Part shown: positions 8,734 to 15,900 of the stretch, one piece after another
How the letters are laid out: every line of letters starts with the position of its first letter
How positions within the stretch are numbered: position 1 is the stretch's first letter
DNA from: Candidatus Acididesulfobacter guangdongensis
GTDB lineage: Bacteria > SZUA-79 > Acidulodesulfobacterales > Acidulodesulfobacteraceae
NCBI GenBank assembly: GCA_004195045.1
Contig: SGBC01000003.1
Location: 62,001-126,000 of the forward strand
Length of the DNA stretch: 64,000 bases
Reading direction: 5' to 3'
Program-made: the position numbers and the translations under genes
The notes under the pieces: generated by a model
Seen by the model: the letters and a program-made list of their open reading frames with translations, nothing else
The model's database searches: none
Told to the model about the DNA's origin: nothing

Positions 8734-9414
8734 ATGTCATTTTTAAAAGTGAATACTTTTAATAAACAATTCATATTGAACATTATAACCCCTGAATATA
8801 CCGGCAGCGCTGAAGATGTCGCCGATGAAATTATTAATCTGGGCAGTATTGCCGTTAAGAGCGAAACTTTTCTGTTTCAGCTCAGAAATAAAAATATAAA
8901 CGGTAAAGATTTGTATTGTATTGCGGTTAAATTGATAAAATTTTTTAGTTTATGCGGCTGCAAGGAAAACAAACCCCTCGTAATTATTAATGACCGTGCT
9001 GATATAGCAGCTCTTTCAGGAGCTGATGGCGTCCACGTCGGAGACGACGATTTGCCGCTGACCTATATTAAGAAAATATATCCTCAATTAATTGCAGGCG
9101 TCAGCGTTAAAAATCCTGACGAAGCCAAAAAAGCAGAAACTGAAGGTGCGGACTATGTCGGCGCAGGTTCTGTTTTTAATACATCGTCAAAATCGGATGC
9201 CGGTAAAGCGATAGGCGTTGACATGTTAGCAGAAATATGCCGTTCCGTAAAAATACCGGTTATAGCCATCGGCGGGATAAACTTAGACAACGTAGAAACA
9301 ATAATAAACACCGGTATTAAAGGCGTTGCGGTTATAAGCGCCGTTGCCGGAGCCGAAGACCCGCTGGATGCGGCTAGAAAGTTTAATAATATAAGACAAT
9401 ATAAGATAAGATAA
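8734..9414 (+). CDS. thiE: Thiamine-phosphate synthase
   Basis: ThiE joins the pyrimidine pyrophosphate and the thiazole phosphate to give thiamine phosphate. The 226-residue protein has the TIM-barrel signatures of the family: VIINDRADIAALSGADGVHV, the pyrophosphate-binding DADYVGAG-type segment (here ADYVGAGSVFNTSSK) and the C-terminal IPVIAIGGINLDNV. The ATG at 8734 has no obvious Shine-Dalgarno, and no TPP riboswitch is recognisable upstream. The stop codon lies inside a pentanucleotide repeat (9401-9425), so changes in repeat number would alter the last residues. It is followed closely by ftsE. Confidence 0.93.
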   Translation: MSFLKVNTFNKQFILNIITPEYTGSAEDVADEIINLGSIAVKSETFLFQLRNKNINGKDLYCIAVKLIKFFSLCGCKENKPLVIINDRADIAALSGADGVHVGDDDLPLTYIKKIYPQLIAGVSVKNPDEAKKAETEGADYVGAGSVFNTSSKSDAGKAIGVDMLAEICRSVKIPVIAIGGINLDNVETIINTGIKGVAVISAVAGAEDPLDAARKFNNIRQYKIR

Positions 9415-9425
9415 GATAAGATAAG
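9401..9425 (+). repeat. Pentanucleotide tandem repeat (ATAAG)5
   Basis: There are five perfect copies of ATAAG from 9401 to 9425. The repeat contains the thiE stop codon (9412-9414) and runs into the purine-rich AAGAGG that probably serves as the ftsE ribosome-binding site. Confidence 0.95.
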
Positions 9426-9438
9426 AGGTTTAACTATT

Positions 9439-10077
9439 TTGATAGAATTTATGCATGTTTATAAATCTTATGATAAAAATTATATTTTAAGGGATTTATC
9501 CTTCAATATATATAAAGGAGAATTTGTCTTTATAACCGGACCGTCAGGCGCAGGCAAAACTACCACTATGAAGATGGTAATTGCTATGGAAAAACCGACG
9601 CACGGTCAAATTAATGTTTTTAATGAGGATATTTCCGCCATTCATCCTAAACAAATTCCTTTTTTAAGGAGAAAAATCGGATTTGTTTTTCAGGATTTCA
9701 AACTTCTCATTAACAGAACCGTTTTTCAGAATGTGGCGCTTGGACTTGAAATTTCCGGAGTTTCAGGTTCTATTATTGCTAAAAACGTTACAGAAATTCT
9801 AAAAGCCGTTGAATTATACCAGAAGAAAGACGAATATCCGCTGAGTCTTTCAGGCGGCGAGCAGCAAAGGGTTGCTATAGCAAGAGCCCTTGTGCAGAAT
9901 CCGTCTGTGCTTATTGCGGATGAGCCTACCGGCAACCTTGACTTCGAGACGGCATCAATTATAATAGATATATTAAAATCGTTCAATAATAAAGGAACGA
10001 CAATGATAATAGCAACGCATGATAAAACTTTAATTGAATTAGGAAGGGCAAGGGTAATTGATATCACAAAAAATTAA
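9439..10077 (+). CDS. ftsE: Cell division ATP-binding protein FtsE
   Basis: FtsE is the ATPase of the FtsEX complex, which works at the division septum to control peptidoglycan hydrolases. The 212-residue ABC protein has Walker [10 protein letters not shown] near residues 34-43, a Q-loop in VFQDFKLL, the signature [15 protein letters not shown], Walker [13 protein letters not shown] and an H-loop ATHD. The start is TTG at 9439, supported by AAGAGG upstream and by the typical FtsE N-terminus ([11 protein letters not shown]). The ATG at 9451 would truncate the first beta strand. The 3' end overlaps ftsX by 20 bases, indicating translational coupling. Confidence 0.96.
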   Translation: MIEFMHVYKSYDKNYILRDLSFNIYKGEFVFITGPSGAGKTTTMKMVIAMEKPTHGQINVFNEDISAIHPKQIPFLRRKIGFVFQDFKLLINRTVFQNVALGLEISGVSGSIIAKNVTEILKAVELYQKKDEYPLSLSGGEQQRVAIARALVQNPSVLIADEPTGNLDFETASIIIDILKSFNNKGTTMIIATHDKTLIELGRARVIDITKN

Positions 10078-10987
10078 TTATTTAAATAATTATATCAAAA
10101 TAGCGTTTTTGAATATTAAATCAAATATCGCAGGGAATATCTTTGCCTTAAGCATAATGTCATTTTCTTTTTTTATTATGCTTTTTTTTATGCTCAGCTA
10201 TATTAATATTTATAATTATATGCTTTCATTCGAAAAAAATAATACCATGATAATTTTTTTAAAAAATTTAGAAAATACGCACAGTAATGGAGCAAATCTC
10301 ACTAATAGAATAACGGCAGCTAATATTATAAATAAAATAAAAAAATTTAAAGGCGTGAAAAAAGTTAAGTACTATTCCAATAAATTATCATACAAATTTA
10401 TGCTCAAACACACGCCTAATATAAAAACTATCTTAGCTAAGATTAAACCGTCGTATTTTCCCCGTATTATTAAAATATATTTTAAACCGAATTATATAAG
10501 CAAAATATATCTGTCTAATATATATCTGCGTTTAAAATCTATGAGGCATATAAAATTTGTTTATTACAGCAAACTTATGGAAGATAAAATAAATCAATTT
10601 GTTTTTTTCACTAAAATGATCGGATTTATTGTTTTGCTGTTTTTATTTATCTCGTCCGTTTTTGTTTCTTACAGCGCCATTAAACTTATTATATTAAGAA
10701 AACAAAACGATATTGAAATATTAAAACTGATAGGCGCTACGAATAATTATATAAAAATTCCGATGTATATAGAAAGCGCTATGGGTTCGGTGATAGCGTT
10801 TATTTTATCGCTGATTTTGCTATCCGCTATATTTAATATCTTTATATATTATAAATTTAATAAATTTCTTTCTTTCTTTAAAATTAATATTATATTTTTG
10901 AACGGCTTTGATGTTCTTATTATTTTTTTTATTGCCTTACTGTCCGGTTTTTTGGGAACTTATTTTTCATCAAGAAAATTTTTCTAA
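10058..10987 (+). CDS. ftsX: Cell division protein FtsX
   Basis: FtsX is the membrane subunit of FtsEX. It transmits FtsE ATP hydrolysis to a periplasmic hydrolase or its activator. The 309-residue protein has the expected four membrane segments (about residues 20-45, 180-205, 225-255 and 280-305), a large extracytoplasmic loop after the first segment, and the conserved cytoplasmic [19 protein letters not shown] motif. The start is a TTG inside ftsE, preceded by a purine-rich AGGAAGGGCAAGGG. The extracytoplasmic loop is unusually Lys/Ile/Tyr-rich, in line with the genome's base composition. Next comes the coiled-coil protein expected to be its periplasmic partner. Confidence 0.93.
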   Translation: MISQKINYLNNYIKIAFLNIKSNIAGNIFALSIMSFSFFIMLFFMLSYINIYNYMLSFEKNNTMIIFLKNLENTHSNGANLTNRITAANIINKIKKFKGVKKVKYYSNKLSYKFMLKHTPNIKTILAKIKPSYFPRIIKIYFKPNYISKIYLSNIYLRLKSMRHIKFVYYSKLMEDKINQFVFFTKMIGFIVLLFLFISSVFVSYSAIKLIILRKQNDIEILKLIGATNNYIKIPMYIESAMGSVIAFILSLILLSAIFNIFIYYKFNKFLSFFKINIIFLNGFDVLIIFFIALLSGFLGTYFSSRKFF

Positions 10988-10998
10988 CTTATTAAAAA

Positions 10999-11733
10999 AT
11001 GCAATTAAAAAGACTCAAAAGAATTTTATTTATAGCCGTATTTTTTATACTGTTTACAGGGACGGCAAAATCTGCGGCGTTCGCATCTCCGTTTATTAAG
11101 CATAGGCATATATTTTATGAAAGTTCATCATCGATAATTAATAAATTAAAATTATATAAATTATCGTTAAATAGACTTTACAAAGATTTAGAAAAAAAGA
11201 AAAAAGAATCAAATAAATTAAATCATAAAATTAAATATACGGATATAATATTAAAAAAATTGAAAAAAAAAATTAAAAATTCAGGTTTTATCGTTACGCG
11301 GCTTTTGAAAGATATTTTTGTAATAAACGAAGAAAGAGATGCCGATATAATAAACTTATCCGATAAAAATAGCAATTATGTCATTTCTAATTATATTCTA
11401 AAAAATTTGCTTAACCATGAAGAATACAGATTGAAGAAATTGATAAACCGCGATAAAAAATTTGCTAAAATTAATAAAGAAATAGTTTTTGAAAGAAAGA
11501 AGCTTAAAAAAGAAATAGACGGTCTATCCGAATCAAAATTAAAATTAAAAAAAATTATTGCGGATTCGCAAAATTATATAAATAATATTAATAGAATGAA
11601 AACTGAAGAATCTCGCACAAATAATAAAAACAGTAGATTTTTGAGAAAGAAAGTTATAAAATTGATTCATAAAATCAAAAATAAGATAAAAAGCAAAAGC
11701 CATCATGATATAAAATTTATTGTTATAAAATAA
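10999..11733 (+). CDS. EnvC-like exported coiled-coil protein lacking a LytM/M23 domain
   Basis: A 244-residue exported protein with a signal peptide or anchor (residues 1-30, FIAVFFILFTGTAKSAAFA) and a very Lys-rich coiled coil. The helical pattern (LNRLYKDLEKKKKESNKLNHK, then a short regulatory-looking middle part, then a second long helix near residues 145-200) resembles the coiled-coil and regulatory part of EnvC-type murein hydrolase activators. Its place between ftsX and ctpA is where EnvC-like M23 proteins usually stand. No M23/LytM domain follows: the ORF ends after a basic tail and only about 124 bases remain before ctpA. It may signal to an amidase or peptidase encoded elsewhere. 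The assignment rests on context and helix pattern, not on a diagnostic motif. Confidence 0.65.
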   Translation: MQLKRLKRILFIAVFFILFTGTAKSAAFASPFIKHRHIFYESSSSIINKLKLYKLSLNRLYKDLEKKKKESNKLNHKIKYTDIILKKLKKKIKNSGFIVTRLLKDIFVINEERDADIINLSDKNSNYVISNYILKNLLNHEEYRLKKLINRDKKFAKINKEIVFERKKLKKEIDGLSESKLKLKKIIADSQNYINNINRMKTEESRTNNKNSRFLRKKVIKLIHKIKNKIKSKSHHDIKFIVIK

Positions 11734-11857
11734 ATTTATAGGGATAATGTTATAAAATAAATTCATAGAGATAAGAATAAAAATAAGAATCGTAAAATAA
11801 AAATAAAATTATAAATAAAAGTTGTAATTATCAGTATTGGTATATGGAGGAATTTAA

Positions 11858-13222
11858 TTGAAAAATAAAAATATTTTGCTGTTTTTCTTTCTTGCTGCGA
11901 TATTGCCGTTAATATTTCCTGTAAGTTCTGATGCGGCAGGCAATGTTAATACTATTAAAACAAAAACATATATAAAAAATGCCGCTTCAGCAAAAACACC
12001 GCAGCATTATCTGAAAAAAGCAGATATATCTGCAGATGCTTTAAAGAATATCAGACTGTTTTCTAAAGTCTATACCTTAATAGAAAAGAATTATGTTAAA
12101 AATGAAAATTCTAAAAAATTAATTTACGGTGCAATAGAAGGCATGGTGGCAACATTAGACCCGCACACCTATTTTTTAACTAAAAGCGAATTCAGACAAA
12201 TGAAAGAGGAAACTACCGGAGAATTTGTCGGAATAGGAATAAAAATTTCATCAAGAAATAATCATATAGTAATTATTTCTCCTATCGACGGTACGCCGGC
12301 TTACAAAGCAGGTATCAAGTCAGGGGATATTATAGAAAAAATTAACGGAATATCGACTTTCAAAATGGGTATTATGAAAGCGGTTAAACTGCTTCAGGGT
12401 AAGCCCGGCACTAAAGTCAACCTTTTAATCATGAGAAAAGGTTTTAAAAAACCTAAAACATTTATAATAGAAAGGAAACGTATTTTGTTAAAAAGCGTAA
12501 AATATATGGTTATGCCTGACCATATAGGTTATGTGAGGATTTCAAGTTTTCAGGCTCACACTAACAGTCAGCTGTTAAATGCGCTTAGCATATTAAATAA
12601 AAAAGAACACGGACTTAAAGGCTTAATAATTGATTTAAGGAATAACCCCGGAGGTTTATTAAATCAAGCTGTCAAAGTCTGCAGCGATTTTATTAGTAAA
12701 GGCGTAATAGTTTACACTAAAGGCAGAATTAAATCTCAGGATGAAACATATTATGCTCTGCAGCAGCATTTACAGCCGGATTATCCTATAGCGGTGCTTG
12801 TTAATGCTGGAACTGCAAGCGCTGCGGAGATTACATCCGGAAGTCTTCAGGCTCATAAAAGGGCTGTCGTCATAGGAACAAAAACATTCGGAAAGGGTTC
12901 CGTACAAACAGTTTATCACTTGCCTGAGGGTACCGGCATGGGTTTGACTACGGCTTTTTATTTTCTTCCGAATCATGTTTCTATTCAAAATACCGGAGTT
13001 ACTCCTAACTTTATCGTTCATTCATCTAAAGATTTTATATTTGTAAAACCTTTGCCAAAATTAAGGGAAATTGATTTAAGGCACCATTTTAAAAATCCGG
13101 AAAGTCTGAAAATCAAAAAGGAAATAAAGCAGAATGCATTGCCGGTGTATTTTAAAAAAGACAATCAGCTAAAGTTTGCTTATGAACTTTTAAAAAGCTG
13201 GAATACTTTAAAGAATTATTAA
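11858..13222 (+). CDS. ctpA: Carboxy-terminal processing protease (S41 family)
   Basis: A periplasmic serine protease that trims C-termini of exported proteins and can control cell-wall hydrolases. An N-terminal signal segment (residues 5-27) is followed by an S41 N-terminal helical region (LFSKVYTLIEKNYV), a PDZ domain (about residues 118-200) and the protease core. The catalytic dyad is visible as Ser321 in GTASAAEITSG and Lys346 in TFGKGSVQT. The 454-residue length is normal. The start is a TTG with a good GGAGG 8 bases upstream. The last gene of the ftsE-ftsX-coiled-coil-ctpA cluster, it is a candidate regulator of the division hydrolases. Confidence 0.94.
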   Translation: MKNKNILLFFFLAAILPLIFPVSSDAAGNVNTIKTKTYIKNAASAKTPQHYLKKADISADALKNIRLFSKVYTLIEKNYVKNENSKKLIYGAIEGMVATLDPHTYFLTKSEFRQMKEETTGEFVGIGIKISSRNNHIVIISPIDGTPAYKAGIKSGDIIEKINGISTFKMGIMKAVKLLQGKPGTKVNLLIMRKGFKKPKTFIIERKRILLKSVKYMVMPDHIGYVRISSFQAHTNSQLLNALSILNKKEHGLKGLIIDLRNNPGGLLNQAVKVCSDFISKGVIVYTKGRIKSQDETYYALQQHLQPDYPIAVLVNAGTASAAEITSGSLQAHKRAVVIGTKTFGKGSVQTVYHLPEGTGMGLTTAFYFLPNHVSIQNTGVTPNFIVHSSKDFIFVKPLPKLREIDLRHHFKNPESLKIKKEIKQNALPVYFKKDNQLKFAYELLKSWNTLKNY

Positions 13223-13381
13223 TCTTGATATAAGAATTTTAATGAGAGGGCTTATAATTTTTTTTATTAAACTCTACAGAAATATAATATTAGCCGAATG
13301 AAAAAATCTTGTTAAGCCAAGTTTTATCATTGCGGATAATATAACTTAGTCCAACTTAGTCCTCATAAATAACATTAATAT

Positions 13382-14182
13382 ATGTTCAACGATTATAAAA
13401 AAAAAGTAATAGTAGCCTTAGATTTTAATAATATTGAAGACGCCAAAACTTTAATAGGCAAACTTGAAGGAGAAGCTTATATTTACAAAATTGGACTGGA
13501 ACTTTTTTTAAATTGCGGCAATGAAATTCTGGTATTTCTAAAAAAATCAGGGTATAAAATTTTTTTGGATTTAAAATTTTACGATATTCCGAATACAGTA
13601 TATAATGCGGTAAAATCAGCCGGATTGTTAGGTGCGGATATAATAAACGTGCATGCTTCCGGCGGAATAGAAATGATGAAAGCGGCAAAAAAAGGTCTAT
13701 CTGAAGCTCAGGAAACGGCAGGCAAAAAAATTGAACTTTTTGCCGTTACTGTTCTGACCAGTTTTTCTTCAGAAGATATAAAAGAAGTTTTTGATTTTCA
13801 TGACAATTCTGCTCATAACGGATATCCGGAAAATATAGCCGAAAGTATTGCGCTGCATCTCGCAGGTCTTGCCGAAAAATCCGGTCTTGACGGCGTCGTC
13901 TGTTCTCCTCTTGAATCTCTGAGCATTAAAAAAATGTTTGGGGAAGATTTTAAAACAATAACCCCGGGCATCAGGCTAAAAGAAAATAATATAAAAAAAC
14001 AAAACGCTTTAGGAAAAGAAAATGCTGTAAAAAACCGGCATGATGACCAGAAAAGAATAATGACCCCGTCTGAAGCCTTTAGAAATAAAGCGGATTATAT
14101 TGTCGTCGGCAGACCGATTACTCATGCTCCTGAACCGCTCGCGTCGCTTAAGAATATTTACAGGGAAATTGAAATCGGCTGA
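13382..14182 (+). CDS. pyrF: Orotidine 5'-phosphate decarboxylase
   Basis: PyrF decarboxylates OMP to UMP, the last step of de novo pyrimidine synthesis. The N-terminal KVIVALDFNNIEDA and the catalytic FLDLKFYDIPNTV (the D-K-x-x-D signature) are present, as are the phosphate-binding TPGIRL and a C-terminal YIVVGRPIT. At 266 residues it is slightly longer than the usual 230-240, with an Asn/Lys-rich stretch (about nt 13975-14050) just after TPGIRL, another low-complexity loop. The ATG at 13382 has no clear Shine-Dalgarno. pyrK and pyrD lie 5-6 kb downstream. Confidence 0.95.
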   Translation: MFNDYKKKVIVALDFNNIEDAKTLIGKLEGEAYIYKIGLELFLNCGNEILVFLKKSGYKIFLDLKFYDIPNTVYNAVKSAGLLGADIINVHASGGIEMMKAAKKGLSEAQETAGKKIELFAVTVLTSFSSEDIKEVFDFHDNSAHNGYPENIAESIALHLAGLAEKSGLDGVVCSPLESLSIKKMFGEDFKTITPGIRLKENNIKKQNALGKENAVKNRHDDQKRIMTPSEAFRNKADYIVVGRPITHAPEPLASLKNIYREIEIG

Positions 14183-14252
14183 CATATTTTAGAAAAGCTA
14201 TCGCGTTATTTCTTTATATATATCATATCCGAGGATATTCAATGATATATTC

Positions 14253-14289
14253 AATAATATATTTAAACCGTTTGTTTAAATATATTATT
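14253..14289. repeat. Perfect 15-bp AT-only hairpin
   Basis: The arms 14253-14267 and 14275-14289 are exact reverse complements (AATAATATATTTAAA) around a 7-base loop, in the 264-base gap between pyrF and rlmB. It is too AT-rich and lacks a proper T run for a classical terminator, but could act as one or as an mRNA end-protecting structure. Confidence 0.6.
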
Positions 14290-14340
14290 ATTCTTAATTG
14301 TGAACATAAGCACAACAAACAACTCCTTGCCTTATATTTC

Positions 14341-14356
14341 CATTGCCAGGGCAATG
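14341..14356. promoter_or_regulatory. Operator-like palindrome upstream of rlmB
   Basis: CATTGCC-AG-GGCAATG is a perfect 7-bp dyad with a 2-base centre, GC-richer than its surroundings, about 90 bases before the rlmB start. The short centre suggests a protein-binding site more than an RNA hairpin. No regulator is identified. Confidence 0.35.
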
Positions 14357-14446
14357 TGTTCTACGACAATTTTCGATAAATTGAATAAATTTGATTAAAT
14401 TAAATAAATTAAATAAAATAAATAATGTTATTACTATAAGGATGAT

Positions 14447-15196
14447 ATGGAACTTAAAATATATGGGACGAACACAATAAAAGAAGCTATCAATTCAGGC
14501 AATTTAGTTTCAGATATTTTTATTAGTGAAAAAAAGCATAAAAATGGTCATATAGACAATGCTCTTTTTAGACTTATAAAAGAACACGAACTAAATATGA
14601 CCGTCAAAAATGAGCAGTTTTTTATGAAAGAATTTGGAAGCGAAGCATTAATAAAAGGAATTGCAGCAGTTGCAGATTATAATGAAATTTTTTTTGAAGA
14701 CGTAATCGCCAAAAATGCAGGAAAAGCTGATGTGTTTTATGTAATATTAGACGATATTAACGATCCGCAAAATTTAGGTTCAATAATCAGAACTGCAAAT
14801 TGTGTCGGGGCGGACTGTATTATTCTGCCTAAATCCAACTCTGTTTTTATAACCTCCGCCGTAGCCAATGTTTCTCAGGGCGCTGTTTTTTATTCAGATG
14901 TCGTAAGGGTTCCGAACATTGCCAGAACTATAGAAAATCTCAAAGATATGGGCATCTGGGTTATAGGACTTTCAGGCGAAGCGGAAGAAGATATATATTC
15001 TTTCAAATTTGATATTCCCGTTGCTATTGTTGTAGGTTCTGAAGGCAAAGGACTGAGAAGGCTTACTCAGGAAAGGTGCGAGAAAATATTAAGCATTCCG
15101 ATGGCGGGAAGCATAAATTCGCTTAATGCTTCAGTCAGTTTTGCCGTTTCTGCGTACGAAATTTTCAGACAGCGGAGTATATCAAAAAAAACTTGA
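14447..15196 (+). CDS. rlmB: TrmH/SpoU-family rRNA methyltransferase (RlmB-like)
   Basis: A SPOUT-class 2'-O-ribose methyltransferase. The 249-residue protein has the N-terminal substrate-binding domain (YGTNTIKEAINSGN) and the SpoU catalytic domain with motif 1 LDDINDPQNLGSIIRTANCVG, motif 2 IVVGSEGKGLR and motif 3 IPMAGSINSLNASVSFAV. These fit RlmB (Gm2251 of 23S rRNA), though other TrmH members cannot be excluded. AAGGATGAT precedes the ATG. The stop codon overlaps the -35 box of the cspA promoter. Confidence 0.9.
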   Translation: MELKIYGTNTIKEAINSGNLVSDIFISEKKHKNGHIDNALFRLIKEHELNMTVKNEQFFMKEFGSEALIKGIAAVADYNEIFFEDVIAKNAGKADVFYVILDDINDPQNLGSIIRTANCVGADCIILPKSNSVFITSAVANVSQGAVFYSDVVRVPNIARTIENLKDMGIWVIGLSGEAEEDIYSFKFDIPVAIVVGSEGKGLRRLTQERCEKILSIPMAGSINSLNASVSFAVSAYEIFRQRSISKKT

Positions 15197-15221
15197 CAAG
15201 AATAAATTAGTATTGTATGCT
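15193..15221 (+). promoter_or_regulatory. Promoter of cspA
   Basis: TTGACA (15193-15198) is followed after 17 bases by TATGCT (15216-15221). A second TATAAT occurs at 15225-15230. A start near 15228-15235 would give a leader of about 100-110 bases before cspA, in line with the long leaders of cold-shock genes. Confidence 0.65.
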
Positions 15222-15235
15222 TAGTATAATATTTA

Positions 15236-15257
15236 TTTATCTAAGTGTTTAGATAAA
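15236..15257 (+). promoter_or_regulatory. Hairpin at the 5' end of the cspA leader
   Basis: A perfect 9-bp stem (TTTATCTAA / TTAGATAAA) with a GTGT loop lies at the predicted 5' end of the cspA mRNA. It could influence stability or temperature response of the leader. That role is inference. Confidence 0.45.
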
Positions 15258-15337
15258 AATCTAATTTTAACGTATTACAGTTTGTATTGTAAATTGTATC
15301 AGAAACAAATTGTAAAAGAAGTAAGGAGAAGTGTATT

Positions 15338-15541
15338 ATGAAGTGCCAAGGAAAAGTTAAGTGGTTTAATGACAGCAAAGGATTTGGATTTATTGAACAA
15401 GAAAACGGACAGGATGTTTTTGTTCATTATTCCGCAATTACACAGGATGGTTTTAAAACCTTAACTGAAGGTCAGAGAGTGGAATTTGAAATCACTAATG
15501 GAGCAAAAGGACCTCAGGCTGTTAATGTTTCTAAGGTCTAA
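15338..15541 (+). CDS. cspA: Cold-shock protein (CspA family)
   Basis: A 67-residue single cold-shock domain that binds single-stranded RNA and DNA and acts as an RNA chaperone. Both RNA-binding motifs are intact: KGFGFIEQ (RNP1) and DVFVHYSAI (RNP2), after the typical [10 protein letters not shown] start. The strong AAGGAG Shine-Dalgarno, a dedicated promoter and a terminator about 180 bases downstream indicate a single-gene, highly expressed transcript. The exact paralogue name is uncertain. Confidence 0.95.
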   Translation: MKCQGKVKWFNDSKGFGFIEQENGQDVFVHYSAITQDGFKTLTEGQRVEFEITNGAKGPQAVNVSKV

Positions 15542-15717
15542 GTTATTTATTGCCCTTAAGTTTCTTTTAAGTTACTCAAGAAGCCTTGTAAAAATTGATA
15601 AGCGATATTATTTATTTCATTCAATTCAAAAAATCATTGATTTAAAATTATATGCAATGAATGTAAATGTATAGTTTAATTTAAAGGCGAAATTTTAGTT
15701 GTCGGTCAATCCATTTT

Positions 15718-15749
15718 ACCCCAGTAAATTAAATTTATTGGGGTTTTTT
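15718..15749 (+). terminator. Rho-independent terminator downstream of cspA
   Basis: A 12-bp stem (ACCCCAGTAAAT with ATTTATTGGGGT, one G-T pair) with a 3-base loop is followed by TTTTTT at 15744-15749. It is the clearest terminator in the window. The 176 bases between the cspA stop and this stem hold no convincing gene. Confidence 0.88.
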
Positions 15750-15900
15750 ATTTTAAGCTATTTTTTTGATATATAAATAATTATATTATTATATTAAAAA
15801 TTTATGACAATAAAATAATAATTATGTTAACTATAATATAAATAGAAATAATTAGATAAAAATCTTATTATTCGGCAGTATCAAATCGGGAGGAGAATAA

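Noticed and set aside
10908-11099. Open frame bridging ftsX and the coiled-coil gene
   Set aside because: It overlaps both real genes in another frame and shows no family features.
15486-15674. Open frame overlapping the end of cspA on the + strand
   Set aside because: It is out of frame with cspA, has no ribosome site, and the region is better explained as the cspA 3' trailer before the terminator at 15718.
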